Shown: positions 29,109-39,226 of the stretch, piece after piece
Layout of the letters: the number at the start of each line of letters is the position of its first letter
Position numbering within the stretch: position 1 is the stretch's first letter
From: Chloroflexota bacterium
GTDB lineage: Bacteria > Chloroflexota > Anaerolineae > Aggregatilineales > Phototrophicaceae
DNA length: 64,000 nucleotides
Direction: 5' to 3'
Assembly (NCBI GenBank): GCA_026706455.1
Contig: JAPOYS010000148.1
Coordinates: 55,330 to 119,329 of the forward strand
Position numbers and translations under genes: made by a program
The notes under the pieces: generated by a model
Told to the model about the DNA's origin: nothing
The model's database searches: none
Seen by the model: the letters and a program-made list of their open reading frames with translations, nothing else

Positions 29109-31850
29109 TTACAGATTCGCATCCAGGAAGCGCCGCAAGCCGTCGGCGCCCAAAGCCGGCGCGCGATAGATGTAAAAGGACTTGTAGATTGGCTCAACCG
29201 GAATCTCCACTTGCCGTCCATTGGGAAACCACTCGGCTAGCAGAGCGGGCGCATAATCGTTCTGGCGCGCATAAAAGAAAAGCAGATCGCGCTCTGGTTG
29301 CAGTCTAAACTTTGCCTCCCGCCACAAGCCGCGGTCTAGCAGTTGCGGCGCCGACGAAGCCTCGCCGCCACTATCCCAAAACATTTGGCCCGCTTCGATG
29401 CCCACCGCGCGTATATCCCACCAATGCGGGGATGTGAGCACAAACGCGTTGCCGTAGGCGCCATCGCTGTCGGCGAAGCCGCGCAATATTGCGCCCGCCT
29501 GCGCGTGCGGGTGCGATGCGTGAACGTAGTTGTCCATGAACTCTCCAAAGTACAGGCGAGTATTGTAGTGATTGGCTGACAACACCAAGCCAATGACGAC
29601 CGCCGCGCCAAGGACGAAGCCTGTTCGGCCGCCAATTGCAGTACACAGTCGGCGGCAAAAAACCGCGACGGGCAGCGCCGCGATCAGGTAGCTCGGGGGA
29701 ATGGCGCCGCTCGCTCTGATGAAGCTGGGCACCTCGATAGGAAAGGAAAGCGCCAGCGCGGTAGGCAATAGCGTGGCAACCAGATAAAAAGGTACGAATA
29801 CAATTACAGGATCGCGCGTCTTTAGCGCCAGGGACAGCCAGGCGGCCACGCCGAGCAGCAGGCAAGCGGCGGTTAGCGGGTCCATCGCCGGTTCCTGAGG
29901 CATGCCACTGACCCAGGTGCTGTCGCCGTAATAGAAATACATCAGCGCAGTTTTTCGTACGTGGCTCATGAAGATGGGAATGCTTCCCTGAAGGAAGGCG
30001 GCTCGCTCTTCACCGGTAGTCGGCGAGTCTCCAAATATGCGCGTGCTCGCTCGGCGCATGTAATCTTCCGGTTCTTCCAGCCAATAGTGAAACAGGGGAA
30101 GAAACACCATCAGCGCAACGAAAGCCAATACGCCCAAATGGACAAGATAACTGAGGCGCTGGCGCCAAGATTGCCTGCCCACAATGAGCGCAACCGCGAC
30201 GCCGGCGACCACGGCGAGAGGCAGCATACGCACGGCTTGATAACCCAGCAAGCCGAAGCCCAAAGCCAGGCCCGCTTTCACGAAGTCCGAGCGCCGGTTG
30301 GTTCGCAAAGCGCGCACGAGGTAAACGGCTGTGAGCGCCGAGAAGAGCGGGGCGAGACTGATGCGCATGCCTTGGCGGCCGAGCATCGCATGCCAGAAGC
30401 TGGCCGCCACCAAGGCGGCGGCAAACAGTCCGACCAAGCGTCCGAGGGACCGGCGGCGTCCTCCGATCACTTCGACGCCAAGCCAAAAGATGATCGGCAA
30501 GGTAATGAAGCTCTCCAGCGCCGACATCAGCTTCAGCGCATAGTGATTAAATTCCAGGCCGGGCTGGCTCGCCAGTATTGAGAGCAGATAGAAGTGCAGC
30601 GGCTCGCGGCCGCCGATATTGTCAAAGAATATTCGATAATCGTGTAAGTGGCGGATCTTGTAGGCGTCTTGGATTTTCTCGACCAGGTCGCTGAACATTT
30701 GCGGTGGGTAGGCGTCCAACTCGTAGAAGCGAAAGCCGGCGCCAAGCAGCAGAATCAAAAGCAGCGCGGCGATCGTCCAAAGATGATGGCGCGGGCGAAA
30801 ACGTCTGAGGGCGTCAATCCGCTCGCTCGCCCAATCGAACAGATTCCAGCGAAGCGGCGCGAAGACAAAAGCCCATAGTATCGTGCTGAGCAACCAGAGG
30901 GTGATGATCGGCGGCTCAATGCGATTTCCGCTTGTATTCGCCCACAGGATGAGGCTGCAGAGGATTGCGAGGCCGATCAGCAATTTGCGCAGCCGGCTGA
31001 TGTCCGCCAGCAGCGAGCGCCGCCGGGGCTGTCGCTCTTGAATCAAAAGCGTTTCGGCCTCCATCGTTGCGGCTCGCCGCCGCGCCTGCCAATAGGCGAC
31101 TTCGATCAGCGCCCAAAGAAGCCCGCCAGCCAGGAGCCGAGAGAGGGCTGTGACAGCCAAATCGGTAGCTTCGGCGGGCGGCGCGGTCATGGACGCGGTC
31201 AAATTGAAGAGCGCGAGCATCCAGAGCAAGCTGGGGACAATCCGCGCGTACCAGCGCATCCTCGCCTGTTGATCCAGCCTCCGCCATGAATCCGTCAGCC
31301 CCTTCCAACTGCCAGCCATCTCAGCAGCCAGCCAAAGCAGAAAACCCAGCCACAAAAAGGGAGCGCCGACATTGATGGAGTAGGCGGCGGCGCGCGGCGC
31401 GTCGTCGCCTCCGCGAAAAAGAATGCTGCCGGTCACGGCGCTGATGAAGGCGATTGCGTAAAGCAACAGTTGAATCGTTTTGGCCTGGCGCAATCTCGGC
31501 GCAAATGCCCCGACCGATGCCAACGCGTTGCGAGCCGGCGCTGAAGTCACGCTCGGGACAGTCATCAGCGGCGATGGCGCCCCGGCGCTTGCGGCGGACA
31601 GCGCCACCCGAAACGCGCGCGCCGTCTGCTTCGGCGCTCGAATCCAGCGCTCAATGAGTTCGCTGAGCATGAGATCTTCGATCGGACGGCTTGCGCCGGC
31701 GGCCGCGTCGTCGCCGCTGGCGCTGCCTGGCTCAGACGCGCAGGCGCAGGATTCCGCTGGAGGAGGTTCAACTGGCGCCGCCTCGCTCGGTCTGGCCGAG
31801 CTGTCATTGATGTCCGTGTTTGAAAGCGCCTTTCCCTTATCGTCAGGCAT
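29109..31850 (-). CDS. GT39/PMT-like glycosyltransferase, polytopic membrane protein
   Basis: 913 aa; FRFYELDAYPPQMFSDLVEKIQDAYKIRHLHDYRIFFDNIGGREPLHFYLLSILA (GT-C first loop). Confidence 0.8.
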   Translation of the reverse strand: MPDDKGKALSNTDINDSSARPSEAAPVEPPPAESCACASEPGSASGDDAAAGASRPIEDLMLSELIERWIRAPKQTARAFRVALSAASAGAPSPLMTVPSVTSAPARNALASVGAFAPRLRQAKTIQLLLYAIAFISAVTGSILFRGGDDAPRAAAYSINVGAPFLWLGFLLWLAAEMAGSWKGLTDSWRRLDQQARMRWYARIVPSLLWMLALFNLTASMTAPPAEATDLAVTALSRLLAGGLLWALIEVAYWQARRRAATMEAETLLIQERQPRRRSLLADISRLRKLLIGLAILCSLILWANTSGNRIEPPIITLWLLSTILWAFVFAPLRWNLFDWASERIDALRRFRPRHHLWTIAALLLILLLGAGFRFYELDAYPPQMFSDLVEKIQDAYKIRHLHDYRIFFDNIGGREPLHFYLLSILASQPGLEFNHYALKLMSALESFITLPIIFWLGVEVIGGRRRSLGRLVGLFAAALVAASFWHAMLGRQGMRISLAPLFSALTAVYLVRALRTNRRSDFVKAGLALGFGLLGYQAVRMLPLAVVAGVAVALIVGRQSWRQRLSYLVHLGVLAFVALMVFLPLFHYWLEEPEDYMRRASTRIFGDSPTTGEERAAFLQGSIPIFMSHVRKTALMYFYYGDSTWVSGMPQEPAMDPLTAACLLLGVAAWLSLALKTRDPVIVFVPFYLVATLLPTALALSFPIEVPSFIRASGAIPPSYLIAALPVAVFCRRLCTAIGGRTGFVLGAAVVIGLVLSANHYNTRLYFGEFMDNYVHASHPHAQAGAILRGFADSDGAYGNAFVLTSPHWWDIRAVGIEAGQMFWDSGGEASSAPQLLDRGLWREAKFRLQPERDLLFFYARQNDYAPALLAEWFPNGRQVEIPVEPIYKSFYIYRAPALGADGLRRFLDANL

Positions 31851-32814
31851 AAGGCTTGCGACCCTTTAGCGCGAGGTTGACTGTCGCTCGTTCCCAACCC
31901 TCATCATCCGAATTCTTATCGTCAAAAACCTTGAACAACGCGACGCCGAGCCGGACCGGATTCAAGCGCCCGCTGCTCGCTTCAAAATTATGCCTGTCCG
32001 CGACAGACTGCATGGAATGAGGCAGGAGCCGCGATTCCAAGAGAGGTTTCCCAAAGCCGTAAATCAGATTGTGGATAAATGGGAAACAGTGATGCGTCAA
32101 GGATCGTTCCTCTTCTATCTGAAATCCGGCCTCAACAACTGCGTCCCGAAGTTGGTTCGGCGTGTAGAGGCGCACATGATTTGCCCAGATGCCGGCCAAG
32201 GGACCGCGCCTGATTCGCCGATTGAAGCAAGTCTCCAAAAGCTTGTTGATCGGATCCCAAAGCAAGGGGTAGTTGGCGTTTGGCACGGTGACCGCCAGGA
32301 CGCCTCCTGGTTTCAACACGCGATAGGCTTCGCGCAGCGCCCCGACGTCATCATCAATATGCTCAAGCACTTCAGACAGGATGAGGGCGTCGAAGCAGTC
32401 GCGCGGATAGGGCATCGATATGACGCTGGCGCGCTGCACAAAAATGCGGTCCAGATGCCTCAAAGCCCGCTTTGCCGCCTTGACGACCGCCCAGTCCAGA
32501 TCGGCGCCGACCAATTCACAGGCGCAGACATAGCGAATCATATTGAGATAGAAGCCGCGTCCGCAAGGAAAATCGAGGATGCGCATTTGGTCATTCGGTT
32601 CAATGAATTCGAATACGGTTTGTACGCGGCGCTTGAAGGCCATGTCGGCTTCATTGCGCGTCATATAATCGATCGTGTCCCTATCGACCACCTCGCCTCC
32701 AGTAAAGCCGCGAGGCGGCAATGCCCAGAAAAGCTCTATCGCGAGGCAAAGGAATCCTTCCGGTTCGCTGGCCGATGTACCGCGCCTCGCCGGCAGAAGC
32801 CTCCAGTTCGACAA
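31843..32814 (-). CDS. Class I SAM-dependent methyltransferase
   Basis: MRILDFPCGRGFYLNMIRYVCACELVGADLDW...FDALILSEVLEHIDDDVGALREAYRVLKPGGVLAVTVPNANYP; true start may be internal. Confidence 0.88.
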   Translation of the reverse strand: MSNWRLLPARRGTSASEPEGFLCLAIELFWALPPRGFTGGEVVDRDTIDYMTRNEADMAFKRRVQTVFEFIEPNDQMRILDFPCGRGFYLNMIRYVCACELVGADLDWAVVKAAKRALRHLDRIFVQRASVISMPYPRDCFDALILSEVLEHIDDDVGALREAYRVLKPGGVLAVTVPNANYPLLWDPINKLLETCFNRRIRRGPLAGIWANHVRLYTPNQLRDAVVEAGFQIEEERSLTHHCFPFIHNLIYGFGKPLLESRLLPHSMQSVADRHNFEASSGRLNPVRLGVALFKVFDDKNSDDEGWERATVNLALKGRKPYA

Positions 32815-32845
32815 ACGATGCGCGCGTCACGAGCCGATGCTCTCG

Positions 32846-34093
32846 CTAATTCTGGGCATATTCGTATAGAATCGACTCATATTCGTTGACACACTCCTTC
32901 AAAGAAAATATGCTTCGAATGTATTCCCGCGGTCTGGCATACCGATCGGGATCCGCAAGAACTTCGAGCGTCTTTTCCCCAATTGACCGCGAGTCGCCCC
33001 TTTTGGCAAGCGCGCCCATGCCGGTTGTCGTAACGGCGACGCGACCGCCCGGAATGTCGGTCATCACCACCGGCGTCCCGCAGAGCATCGCTTCGCCCTG
33101 GACGAGCCCAAAGCAGTCGCTGTCGCTCGACATTACGACCACGTCGCAGGCCGCGTAAAAGTTGGCCAGCTTCTGCTTGTCTCGGATGAGACCGAGAAAT
33201 AGAAGTTGGGACTTGTACTGCGCGACGAGGTCCTGGTGCCGCTGCCAGGTGCCTTCATAGCTGATATCGTATTCACCGGCGAATACGATCCGCGCGTTCG
33301 GATGCCTCTTGTTAATCACATCAAGCGAGCGGATGAGCAAGTCAGGTCTTTTCTCCTGAACAAAGCGGCCCGCGTAACCAATTACGGGACCGCCGTCGTA
33401 CTGCCACTCCGCTCGCAGCTTGCGCGCGCCAGCCGGATCTGGCTCTGGAATGCTAATTGGCGGATAGATGGCGCGCACCTTCTCACGAAATGGCAGCAGG
33501 TAATAGGAATTGTCGGCATAGTCGTCGCTGGGTCCAATGATGATCTGCACACGCGTCGCCATGATTTTGTACAAGCCGAACATAATTTTTGTGATCATGT
33601 CGTTTATGCGATTTCTCGGCAGAATCAGGTCGCCATGGTGTGTCGGAATGACGCGGACACCGGCGATTGCCGCCAGTATTGCCACCAGCGCCGTTTCCAG
33701 CAGCGGAATATGAATATTGACGATATCGTGTTGGCGCAAGAGTCGATAGATCGTCCAGGGATAGAACGGCATGATACGGCCGCGGCTTATCGCGATGGGC
33801 GCCCATAGACGGACGATACGCACGCCGTTAAGCGTAGACTCGCCCAAGGGCAGATCCCGGCTGTGGCAAGACGCGGCTACGGTCACCTGGTGGCCTCGCC
33901 GCGCCAACTCCTCCGCCAACATGCGGACGTATTGGGTCAGCCCAGTGGAATGCGGATGGTAATAGAGCAGGATGATCAGGACCTTTAGCCTGCGCCGCGA
34001 CTCAAGGACGGAGTTGCCCATTGTCTGCTTCTGTTCTCCTCTATGATAGCGATCGCGGCGCTGGGACTGGCTGCTAGAGTCGCATTTCATCAA
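32846..34093 (-). CDS. Glycosyltransferase family 4 protein
   Basis: YYHPHSTGLTQYVRMLAEELARRGHQVTVAAS...GYAGRFVQEKRPDLLIRSL...DVVVMSSDSDCFGLVQGEAMLCGTPVVMTDIPG. Confidence 0.93.
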   Translation of the reverse strand: MMKCDSSSQSQRRDRYHRGEQKQTMGNSVLESRRRLKVLIILLYYHPHSTGLTQYVRMLAEELARRGHQVTVAASCHSRDLPLGESTLNGVRIVRLWAPIAISRGRIMPFYPWTIYRLLRQHDIVNIHIPLLETALVAILAAIAGVRVIPTHHGDLILPRNRINDMITKIMFGLYKIMATRVQIIIGPSDDYADNSYYLLPFREKVRAIYPPISIPEPDPAGARKLRAEWQYDGGPVIGYAGRFVQEKRPDLLIRSLDVINKRHPNARIVFAGEYDISYEGTWQRHQDLVAQYKSQLLFLGLIRDKQKLANFYAACDVVVMSSDSDCFGLVQGEAMLCGTPVVMTDIPGGRVAVTTTGMGALAKRGDSRSIGEKTLEVLADPDRYARPREYIRSIFSLKECVNEYESILYEYAQN

Positions 34094-34392
34094 ACTGGAC
34101 GCATGCGCGCTGGCGTCGCGCCTCGAAATTCTATTACACGGTTCAGTTGCATGTTTACTCAGCAGCAGCGCTTACATCATCTGATTGCTGGCGAATGAGT
34201 CTATATCATATCATGTTCGTTGGCAATCCGTAGCGGCCCCGACCTCTCCAGTCGCTCAGGTCAACCGGTTCATGCATAGACTCCAGATTGTTAAGGGCGG
34301 GCGCCCGGTTTGTGCGTGGCCCTTTGCATACGCCGGCGCCGCGCTGGCGGGAGTGGCTAACTAGGTGGATATGTCTCTGCGTCGAGTAAGAC

Positions 34393-34412
34393 GGGCGAGC
34401 CAAGGCTCGCCC
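34393..34412. repeat. Perfect palindrome GGGCGAGCC-AA-GGCTCGCCC followed by CTACA; possible dispersed palindromic repeat
   Basis: 9-bp perfect inverted arms with 2-nt loop, in an intergenic region between the GT4 gene and the tRNA. Confidence 0.5.
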
Positions 34413-34558
34413 CTACAGAACTCCAAAATAGGGAGAACACAGAAGACGCAGAGATTTTTTGACAAGATCGCAGGCAGCATATATCCTCAACAATAGACAC
34501 TCCCCGCTGGTGGAAAACTTGACGCTTGCGCCGGGGCGTTCTACAATGGCGCCAGCGC

Positions 34559-34631
34559 GCGGGTATAGCTCAGTTGGTAGAGCGCCTGCTTCCCAAGCAG
34601 TAGGTCACGGGTTCGAGTCCCGTTACCCGCT
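34559..34631 (+). tRNA. tRNA-Gly (anticodon CCC)
   Basis: Cloverleaf GCGGGTA TA GCTC AGTTGGTA GAGC G CCTGC TTCCCAA GCAGT AGGTC ACGGG TTCGAGT CCCGT TACCCGC T. Acceptor, D and T stems pair fully; the anticodon stem has one terminal C-U mismatch. No encoded CCA. Confidence 0.95.
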
Positions 34632-34767
34632 TTTAGCAGTCCGTCCGCCCCAAGCTATGCTTTCACTTTTCTAAACTATTGACGGCTTGCCGATGCGCGG
34701 CTACGATTAGCTGACATTGTCGTAAAAGTAAATCGCTCGCCGAGCGAAATTCGAGGAGCGCCAAGGC

Positions 34768-35418
34768 ATGGCCGAGTTTCAACTCGCCGCGGAATTGCGG
34801 CGGACGCAGGGCAAGAAGAATCGCAGACTGCGGAAGCGGGGATACGTCCCCGGAATCGTATACGGACCGTCAATCGACTCGATCAGCGTGCAGTTTCCCT
34901 ATCGCGCGGTTGAGGTGACGCTGATGAATGCCGGCGGAACGAATCTGATCGACATCGAGGTGAATGGCGCCAGCTACCCGTCGTTGGCGCGCGAAGTCCA
35001 GCGCGATGTCGTACGCGGCGATATCCTCCATGTGGACTTTCTGGCAGTGGATCAGACGCAGCGAATCAGCGTGGAAGTGCCGATCGTGATGCAGGGCGAA
35101 AGTCCGGTTGTCGCAGCGCGCGAAGGCATCTTAATCACTGGCCGCAGCTCGCTAACGCTGGAAGTCTTCCCCAGCGACATTCGCGACCGAATTCTCATTG
35201 ATCTTTCGCAGCTCACAGAAATGGGTTCCGAAGTCTTGGTTGGCGATCTCACCTTTGGCGAGAGCGTGACCGTGCACAACGATCCCAATGAGATGCTGGC
35301 CAAAATCGTCCAGCCGGCGGCGGCGCGCGCCGAAGAGGAATTGGACGAGCTCGAGGCTGAGGGCGAGTTGGACGAGATCGACGGGGAAGAAACTGAAGGC
35401 CTCAGCGAAGACGAGTAA
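34768..35418 (+). CDS. rplY: 50S ribosomal protein L25/general stress protein Ctc
   Basis: MAEFQLAAELRRTQGKKNRRLRKRGYVPGIVYGP...REVQRDVVRGDILHVDFLAVD; acidic C-terminal tail typical of the CTC form. Confidence 0.93.
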   Translation: MAEFQLAAELRRTQGKKNRRLRKRGYVPGIVYGPSIDSISVQFPYRAVEVTLMNAGGTNLIDIEVNGASYPSLAREVQRDVVRGDILHVDFLAVDQTQRISVEVPIVMQGESPVVAAREGILITGRSSLTLEVFPSDIRDRILIDLSQLTEMGSEVLVGDLTFGESVTVHNDPNEMLAKIVQPAAARAEEELDELEAEGELDEIDGEETEGLSEDE

Positions 35419-35492
35419 TGCGCTGCGCCTTCATCGCCGCATGACCAGAACGCCAGAGCCCGCGCTTGCGGCTTGACGAATTGACGCGCTAA

Positions 35493-38054
35493 TCACCCGT
35501 CTCCGTTCTCAGCGGGGAGCTTGGCGTTTCCATTCGCGTCAAGGTCAAGTACGCCTTCATCGGCGGCATTCATGATGGCGATGCCGGCGACGGTATCGCC
35601 ATCGTCGAGATTCATCAGTTTCACGCCCTGAGTGTTGCGCCCGGTTTCGCGAATCTCGGAAAACTGCGTTCGCAGCACGATACCGTTTTTGGAGATGAGC
35701 ATGATGCCATTGCGCGAGATGAACATGATGTCGTCATCATCGCCAATGCAGCGCACAGCAATGACAGGTCCTGTACGCGAATTTCGTTTCAGAGTGCGCA
35801 CTCCGGAGCCGAATCGCCCTTGTTGACGGTATTCGGCCAACGGCGTCCGTTTGCCGTAGCCCTTTCTGGTGACGACCAATACATGCGTATGGTCGTCGCC
35901 GACGGCATCCATTCCGACAACTTCATCGCCGCGCGCAAGGCGCATGCCCATCACGCCAGCCGCCTGCCGGCCCATCGTGCGGACTTCCTCTTCGTGAAAC
36001 AGAATGCTCTGGCCATTGGCGGAAGTCATTACAATCTTCTGATCGCCGTTCGTCCATTTGACCCAGCGCAGCGAATCACCCTCCTTCACGGTCATGGCGA
36101 TAAGCCCGCTATAGCGGACATCGGTAAACTCGCTTTGCTCAACGCGCTTGACCTTGCCACGGCTCGTCGCCATTACAAAGTACCCCTGATCCTGGTCGCT
36201 CTGCTCCTCGGGCAAAGCCAAGATCGCCGTGATCTTTTCGGCGCCTTCCAGTGGCAGCACGCTCTGAATCAAAGTCCCTTTCTTGTCTCTATCTGTGTCG
36301 GCAATCTCATAGGCGAGGCAGGAATAGACCTTGCCACGGTCGCTGAAGAAGTAGATCGTATCGTGGCTGTAAGCGAAGAAGACATCCATCAGCGCGTCGT
36401 CGGGATTCAGCTTGAACCCCCGCATGCCTTTGCCGCCGCGCCTCTGCGCCCGATAATGGCGCGCAGCCACACGCTTGATGTATCCGTTCTCGGTGAGCGA
36501 AATAACCACATTCTCGCGCCGGTACAGGTCGCCTTCATCAAGATCGATATTGCCGTAGGTGATGGCGGTTTTGCGCTCGTCGCCGTATTTCTCCGCGATA
36601 TCCTGCACATCTTCTCGAATCAGATTCAGTATCTTCTGCGGCGAGCCGAGCAGGTCTTCCAGGTATTCAATGCGCGCCAAAACCGCCTCGTACTCTTCTT
36701 GGAGTTTCTGCTGCTCAAGGGCGGAAAGACGCCGCAGCTGCATATCGAGGATGGCCTTGGCTTGGATTTCGTCGAGCGCTAAACCCGCGATTAGGCGCGT
36801 TCGGGCGATCTCGACATTTTCTGAGCCGCGTATGATTCGAATCACTTCATCGATATTCGCGACCGCCTTTAGCAGACCGCCCAAGACATGGGCGCGCGCG
36901 CGCTGCCGCTCCAGATCGTGCTCCGATCGCCTGACGATCACATCGTATCGATGCTCGACATAAATCTGCAGGCAACGCTTTAGACTTAGCGTTCTCGGCT
37001 CGCCATTCACCAGCGCCAGCATCTGAATGCTGAATACGCTTTGCAACTGCGTGTACTTGTACAGCTGGTTGAGGACGCGCTGCGGCTGCGCGTGCCGCTT
37101 CAATTCGACGACCAGGCGCAAGCCCTGCCGGTCGGATTCATCGCGCAGGTCACGAATCGCTTCAATGCGTCCTTCGCGCACCAAGGACACAATGCGCTCG
37201 ATGATAGCCGACTTACTGACCTGGTACGGTATGGATGTGAAGACAATGTTGTATCCGCTGTCGCCACGTTCTTCAAAGTCGGAACTGGAGCGAACGGCGA
37301 CGCGCCCCCTGCCGCTGGCATAGGCGTCTTTTAGTTCATCGCCGACGACGATCGTCGCGCCGGTCGGAAAGTCAGGTCCGCTTACGAATTGCATCAAGTC
37401 GTCGACCGAGACGCGGTCAATCCGGCTGTAGTTGTCTATCAGGTGGGTAATCGCCCCGGCGAGTTCGCGCAGATTATGCGGCGGGATGCTGGTCGCCATG
37501 CCGACGGCGATGCCGCTGGCGCCGTTCAACAGCAAGTTCGGCAAGCGGGCGGGCAGGACGGTCGGCTCTTCCTGGGTCTGATCGTAGTTTTCGGCGAAGT
37601 CCACCGTATTCATGTTGATGTCGGTCAACATCTCGCCGGCGATAGTCGCCATGCGCGCTTCGGTGTAGCGCATCGCCGCCGGCTTGTCGCCATCCTGGCT
37701 GCCGAAATTGCCTTGCCCGTCCACGAGCGGATAGCGCAGCGAAAAGTCCTGCGCCATGCGCGCCATCGCGTCGTACACCGCCTGATCGCCGTGGGGATGG
37801 TATTTGCCCAATACCTCGCCGACCAGGCGGGCGCTCTTCTTGTAGGACGTGCCGGGCCGCAAGCCCATATCGTGCATGGCGTACAGGATGCGGCGATGCA
37901 CCGGCTTCAAGCCATCGCGGGCATCGGGCAGCGCGCGCGCCACGATGACGCTCATCGCGTAATTGAGATAGCTGCCGCGCATCTCCTCGTTAATCGTGAT
38001 GGTGCGGATGGCGCCGGCGCCATCGTCAAGCATGTTCGGTTCGAGGCTATCCAT
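35493..38054 (-). CDS. gyrA: DNA gyrase subunit A
   Basis: [44 protein letters not shown]...[26 protein letters not shown]; GyrA-box-like [10 protein letters not shown]. Confidence 0.96.
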   Translation of the reverse strand: MDSLEPNMLDDGAGAIRTITINEEMRGSYLNYAMSVIVARALPDARDGLKPVHRRILYAMHDMGLRPGTSYKKSARLVGEVLGKYHPHGDQAVYDAMARMAQDFSLRYPLVDGQGNFGSQDGDKPAAMRYTEARMATIAGEMLTDINMNTVDFAENYDQTQEEPTVLPARLPNLLLNGASGIAVGMATSIPPHNLRELAGAITHLIDNYSRIDRVSVDDLMQFVSGPDFPTGATIVVGDELKDAYASGRGRVAVRSSSDFEERGDSGYNIVFTSIPYQVSKSAIIERIVSLVREGRIEAIRDLRDESDRQGLRLVVELKRHAQPQRVLNQLYKYTQLQSVFSIQMLALVNGEPRTLSLKRCLQIYVEHRYDVIVRRSEHDLERQRARAHVLGGLLKAVANIDEVIRIIRGSENVEIARTRLIAGLALDEIQAKAILDMQLRRLSALEQQKLQEEYEAVLARIEYLEDLLGSPQKILNLIREDVQDIAEKYGDERKTAITYGNIDLDEGDLYRRENVVISLTENGYIKRVAARHYRAQRRGGKGMRGFKLNPDDALMDVFFAYSHDTIYFFSDRGKVYSCLAYEIADTDRDKKGTLIQSVLPLEGAEKITAILALPEEQSDQDQGYFVMATSRGKVKRVEQSEFTDVRYSGLIAMTVKEGDSLRWVKWTNGDQKIVMTSANGQSILFHEEEVRTMGRQAAGVMGMRLARGDEVVGMDAVGDDHTHVLVVTRKGYGKRTPLAEYRQQGRFGSGVRTLKRNSRTGPVIAVRCIGDDDDIMFISRNGIMLISKNGIVLRTQFSEIRETGRNTQGVKLMNLDDGDTVAGIAIMNAADEGVLDLDANGNAKLPAENGDG

Positions 38055-38595
38055 ACGGAGCGGTCGGCCGCGCTGGCGGTCGACGCCTTTCTCCTTTCAT
38101 TGGCGGCGATTCAATATCGTTTCGCAAGCCAGCAACGAAGAAATATCGCTGGCTTTACGCGCTTGCCAGCGAGCCCGCTGACACGAACTTTCTCCATAAG
38201 AACCGAGACTTCAGCGCCCCAGATTTGGTCCTAAGATTCACTGTTGCGCCCTCGCCATTATTTGACGCAATTGTACCATATATGCGCCGTAGACGCTACG
38301 TTCCAAGGCGGGAATCGGGCTGGATTAAACCCACCATTTTGGCGGTCAGCGCGCTCGCAGTCCGAGCGGATTGCGCGTTCAATTGAGATAGGCGAGCGGC
38401 GACTATATCGAATAAGAAAGTGGAAGATTTGAATGAGATTTGCAATTGAAAGCCCAAATTACTTGCTTGCTGAAGTTGACCTGTATATAATGTGGACAAT
38501 CGAAGCGGGTAGGTTCTCATGAACCTTGCCCAAAATATAGATGCGATTGCATCGCCGATCACTATCGAAATGCTTAGTTCTTAGGAGGAATCAAA

Positions 38596-39117
38596 ATGGA
38601 CAGCGACAAACTTAGGAGAGGGATCATACCTGGAATCATCGCCGGGTATATTTTTCTCGCCTTCATCGGAGCGTCAATGTCTCCGGGGGACCTTAGCGTC
38701 ACATCGGACGACGCGGGAATGGTGACGGCTGTTGAATTAAGCGCGCCATCAATGAACAGCGGCATGCTGGCGATGGTAGGCGGAATGATTGGGGCTGACG
38801 CTCTGATCGGCTTCATCCTGCATATCATCATCAGCGCTGTGATAGGCGCTCTGTACACTGGTTACGGCGTGGATGTCATGCGCAATATGTGGGGCGATGA
38901 GAACCGGCTGGCCGACATCGCAATAGGCGGCTTGATCTACGGCGTCATCTGGTGGATCGTCGGCGGCTTGATCATCATGCCCGCGATCGCAGGGGGCGAC
39001 CTGCTGCAGATTGATCTCAACAGCCCGAGTCTTTTCGGTCACATCATATTCGGTCACGTGCTCGCCTTTGTGGTCGTCCTGCGCGACGCAGCGCTGGGCA
39101 TGGGCGACGACGAGTAA
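38596..39117 (+). CDS. Small polytopic membrane protein of unknown function
   Basis: 173 aa with about four Gly-rich hydrophobic segments; Shine-Dalgarno-like AGGAGGA a few bases upstream; followed by a hairpin terminator. Confidence 0.75.
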   Translation: MDSDKLRRGIIPGIIAGYIFLAFIGASMSPGDLSVTSDDAGMVTAVELSAPSMNSGMLAMVGGMIGADALIGFILHIIISAVIGALYTGYGVDVMRNMWGDENRLADIAIGGLIYGVIWWIVGGLIIMPAIAGGDLLQIDLNSPSLFGHIIFGHVLAFVVVLRDAALGMGDDE

Positions 39118-39145
39118 GCCGCATTTAGACTTCAAGAATCGCGAG

Positions 39146-39184
39146 AGCCGGGTCCGCAATCATCAATTGCGAGCCCGGTTTTTC
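39146..39184 (+). terminator. Rho-independent terminator-like hairpin
   Basis: AGCCGGGTCCGCAAT-catca-ATTGCGAGCCCGGTT followed by a T run; long mostly paired GC-rich stem 3' of the 38596-39117 ORF. Confidence 0.75.
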
Positions 39185-39226
39185 GTGGCAGGCGCGTCGC
39201 TGCCCTAGAAATCACAGGCGCCGGGA

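Noticed and set aside
34206-34403. 65-aa minus-strand ORF ending HEPVDLSDWRGRGRYGLPTNMI
   Set aside because: Could be a remnant of a mobile or surface gene, but too short and without a recognisable family to call.
35820-36782. 320-aa plus-strand ORF
   Set aside because: Antisense to gyrA.
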